NCBI GenBank assembly: GCA_905147135.1
Contig: LR990067.1
Span: 8,618,001-8,682,000, forward strand
Source: Blastobasis lacticolella
Taxonomy: Eukaryota > Arthropoda > Insecta > Lepidoptera > Blastobasidae
DNA length: 64,000 bases
Reading direction: 5' to 3'
The notes beneath the pieces were generated by a model, which worked only from the letters and a program-made list of their open reading frames with translations, ran no database searches and was not told the origin of the DNA. Made by a program: the position numbers and the translations under genes. Of the stretch, positions 63,855 to 64,000 are shown one piece after another. How positions within the stretch are numbered: the first letter of the stretch is position 1; each line of letters begins with the position of its first letter.

Positions 63855-64000
63855 TTAGAGTCTCAAAATCCCCGAATAAAAATACCCGGGAATTACTAAA
63901 AGTCAACTGTAGGGCAGGGTTTTGCGACTCTGGACTGGACGCTATGTCAATTTTTTTTGCGCCTACCTCAGATGGTATGTGGCATACAATGCAAGCAAGC

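Overview
The window looks like nuclear DNA from an insect, most probably a moth or butterfly. The background is AT-rich, coding exons are short and GC-rich with GT/AG splice sites, and the rest is packed with interspersed repeats: tRNA-headed SINEs, LINE tails, Helitrons ending in a hairpin plus CTAG, TIR/MITE elements, a mariner and a DIRS-like retroelement. The lepidopteran assignment is inference from the style of these repeats; no marker gene proves it.

1-7751 (+): the last seven exons of a class V myosin heavy chain (Drosophila didum / vertebrate MYO5 type). They encode the C-terminal 351 residues of the cargo-binding globular tail (DIL/dilute) domain. Exon lengths sum to 1056 nt and the splice phases agree at every junction. 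The introns hold decayed partial copies of the gene's own exons 2, 3, 5 and 6, which is the most unusual host-gene feature here. The sequence just after the stop codon is derived from a LINE tail.

8-61 kb: a long stretch without a recognisable conserved host gene, apart from a candidate 81-residue single-exon membrane micropeptide at 52.2 kb and a possible non-coding first exon at 32.6-32.8 kb. It is a mosaic of nested mobile elements. The clearest are: a TA-flanked TIR element (23046-29111) split by a 4.96-kb DIRS-like tyrosine-recombinase retrotransposon (23963-28922) with inverted termini and an internal complementary region; a PIF/Harbinger-type element with perfect 26-bp TIRs, TTA duplications and an internal GGTCC/GGACC minisatellite (47996-49318); a hAT-like MITE with a perfect 8-bp duplication (31035-31392) inside a LINE tail; a hAT-like element inside a SINE (14954-15716); a mariner pseudogene (43659-44914); and several short hairpin MITE families with two or more copies in the window.

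61.7-63.1 kb (+): two phase-compatible exons near the N-terminus of a membrane protein, probably a concentrative nucleoside transporter (SLC28/CNT-like). The gene continues beyond the window. A minus-strand Helitron carrying about 500 bp of an 11-bp minisatellite starts 24 bp after the second exon.

The two host genes lie on the same strand and show no visible functional link. Nothing bacterial, no CRISPR array and no free-standing tRNA or rRNA gene was seen.
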